DNA from: PXAH01 sp964605645
GTDB lineage: Bacteria > Omnitrophota > Gorgyraeia > Duberdicusellales > 4484-171
DNA: 22,756 bases
NCBI GenBank assembly: GCA_964605645.1
Contig: CAZSDJ010000028.1
Location: 1 to 22,756, forward strand
Direction: 5' to 3'
Shown in pieces: positions 22,498-22,756 of this stretch. Both the position numbers and the translations under genes were made by a program. Below the pieces are notes generated by a model. The model was not told where the DNA came from and searched no databases. It was given only the letters and a program-made list of their open reading frames with translations. Positions within the stretch are counted from its first letter, which is position 1. Each line of letters begins with the position of its first letter.

Positions 22498-22517
22498 AAA
22501 AGGTCGCTGTCCCCTTT
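22498..22517. repeat. Right inverted repeat of the IS-like element
   Basis: The sequence AAAAGGTCGCTGTCCCCTTT is the exact reverse complement of 21785-21804. It lies upstream of the transposase promoter and 3 nt from the perfect palindrome at 22521. Confidence 0.85.
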
Positions 22518-22520
22518 AAA

Positions 22521-22543
22521 TAAGGTCACAAATTGTGACCTTA
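22521..22543. promoter_or_regulatory. Perfect 23-nt palindrome beside the IS-like element
   Basis: TAAGGTCACAA and TTGTGACCTTA are perfect 11-bp arms around a single central A. The tiny centre argues for a protein-binding operator or a cruciform rather than an RNA hairpin. On the plus strand a T run begins 9 nt later, but no plus-strand gene ends here. The following spacer to 22673 is A/T-tract-rich with no gene I can support. Confidence 0.6.
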
Positions 22544-22673
22544 GGATCTCCTTTTTTTTTATTTGCCCCTTTACTTATAGACGAAACAAAACGCCAAATT
22601 CTTTCAAATTTTTTTATTTTTTTTTGAAAAGTATAGAGTGGATTGTTGGAAGATCAGAAAAGTTAAAATTAGC

Positions 22674-22756
22674 TTAGTAATTTATAAGCCCTGACAGCAT
22701 TTTGCCAATTTCGTCAATATTATTTTTTAGCGCTTTATGCTTTTCTTCTTTTATCA
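22674..22756 (-). CDS. Four-helix-bundle protein (23S-IVS type), 3' end only
   Basis: Only the last 26 codons lie in the window, ending KNNIDEIGKMLSGLINY and then TAA (plus 22674-22676). The EIGKMLSGLI helix is the characteristic C-terminal helix of the small four-helix-bundle proteins (TIGR02436) first seen in intervening sequences of 23S rRNA genes and common as stand-alone genes in environmental genomes. Their function is unclear, and some relatives are accessory proteins of diversity-generating retroelements. The start and most of the protein lie beyond the right edge. Confidence 0.6.
   Translation of the reverse strand, partial: IKEEKHKALKNNIDEIGKMLSGLINY

Larger units (their letters stand above)
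21785..22517 (-). mobile_element. 733-bp IS-like element with a REP-type Y1 transposase
   Basis: Two perfect 20-bp inverted ends (AAAGGGGACAGCGACCTTTT at 21785-21804 and its complement at 22498-22517) bracket a single gene. The transposase stop codon lies in the T tract at the left end. The gene's putative promoter starts just inside the right end. No clear target-site duplication is visible. Y1 single-strand transposons normally use subterminal hairpins rather than classical inverted ends, so the repeats may be recognition palindromes of the RAYT type. Confidence 0.75.

Noticed and set aside
22544..22640. A minus-strand reading frame with basic end GANKKKRRS after the four-helix-bundle gene.
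   Set aside because: It is about 38 codons with no start codon or Shine-Dalgarno in a tract of A runs. It could be a coding remnant but is not supportable.

Overview
The window is an AT-rich chromosomal segment from a Gram-negative (diderm) bacterium. It carries a lipid A gene set (lpxD, an lpxC-fabZ fusion, lpxA, lpxI), BamA and Skp/OmpH for outer-membrane assembly, and bacterial ribosomal, replication and nucleotide-sugar genes. The LpxC-FabZ fusion, the use of LpxI, a TPR-SpoIID protein, an SPL-like radical SAM enzyme and weak or absent Shine-Dalgarno sites on many genes fit an uncultured candidate phylum. Omnitrophota or a PVC-like relative is my best guess, but no rRNA is present and this is inference.

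Layout, left to right. (1) 1-600: a minus-strand translation-gene block, tRNA-Thr(GGU), rpmG (L33) and tRNA-Trp(CCA), driven by a good sigma-70-type promoter at 555-582. In many bacteria this order continues into secE-nusG, which would lie off the left edge. (2) 602-1723: hemW on the minus strand. (3) 1956-4170: a plus-strand pair, a GT2 glycosyltransferase and an SPL-like radical SAM protein overlapping by 8 nt. It runs convergently into the main minus-strand block. (4) 20124 down to 4167: a long, tightly packed minus-strand array, glmU-prs-rplY-pth-rpsF-ssb-rpsR-rplI-dnaB-bamA-skp-lpxD-lpxC/fabZ-lpxA-lpxI-spoIID(TPR)-small membrane protein. Internal promoters are visible, the clearest just before bamA. 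(5) 20311-21780: an MFS transporter whose 5' end abuts a 733-bp IS-like element (21785-22517). That element has 20-bp perfect inverted ends and encodes a REP-associated-type Y1 transposase. (6) 22521-22756: a perfect 11-bp-arm palindrome and the 3' end of a four-helix-bundle (23S-IVS-type) protein gene.

How the genes work together. GlmU makes UDP-GlcNAc, the substrate of LpxA-LpxC-LpxD. LpxI then makes lipid X for lipid A, FabZ is fused to LpxC, and BamA with Skp assembles outer-membrane proteins. The SpoIID-like protein probably acts on peptidoglycan. The ribosomal proteins S6, S18, L9 and L25, with Pth, SSB and DnaB, form a translation/replication sub-cluster.

The most unusual signal is regulatory. 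Three separate ribosomal-protein genes in this array (rplY, rpsF, rplI) share an identical 20-nt block ending in the Shine-Dalgarno sequence. Each copy is preceded by a stem-loop, and each stem differs in sequence or extent while its pairing is kept. This looks like a shared structured mRNA leader that I cannot match to a known r-protein leader.
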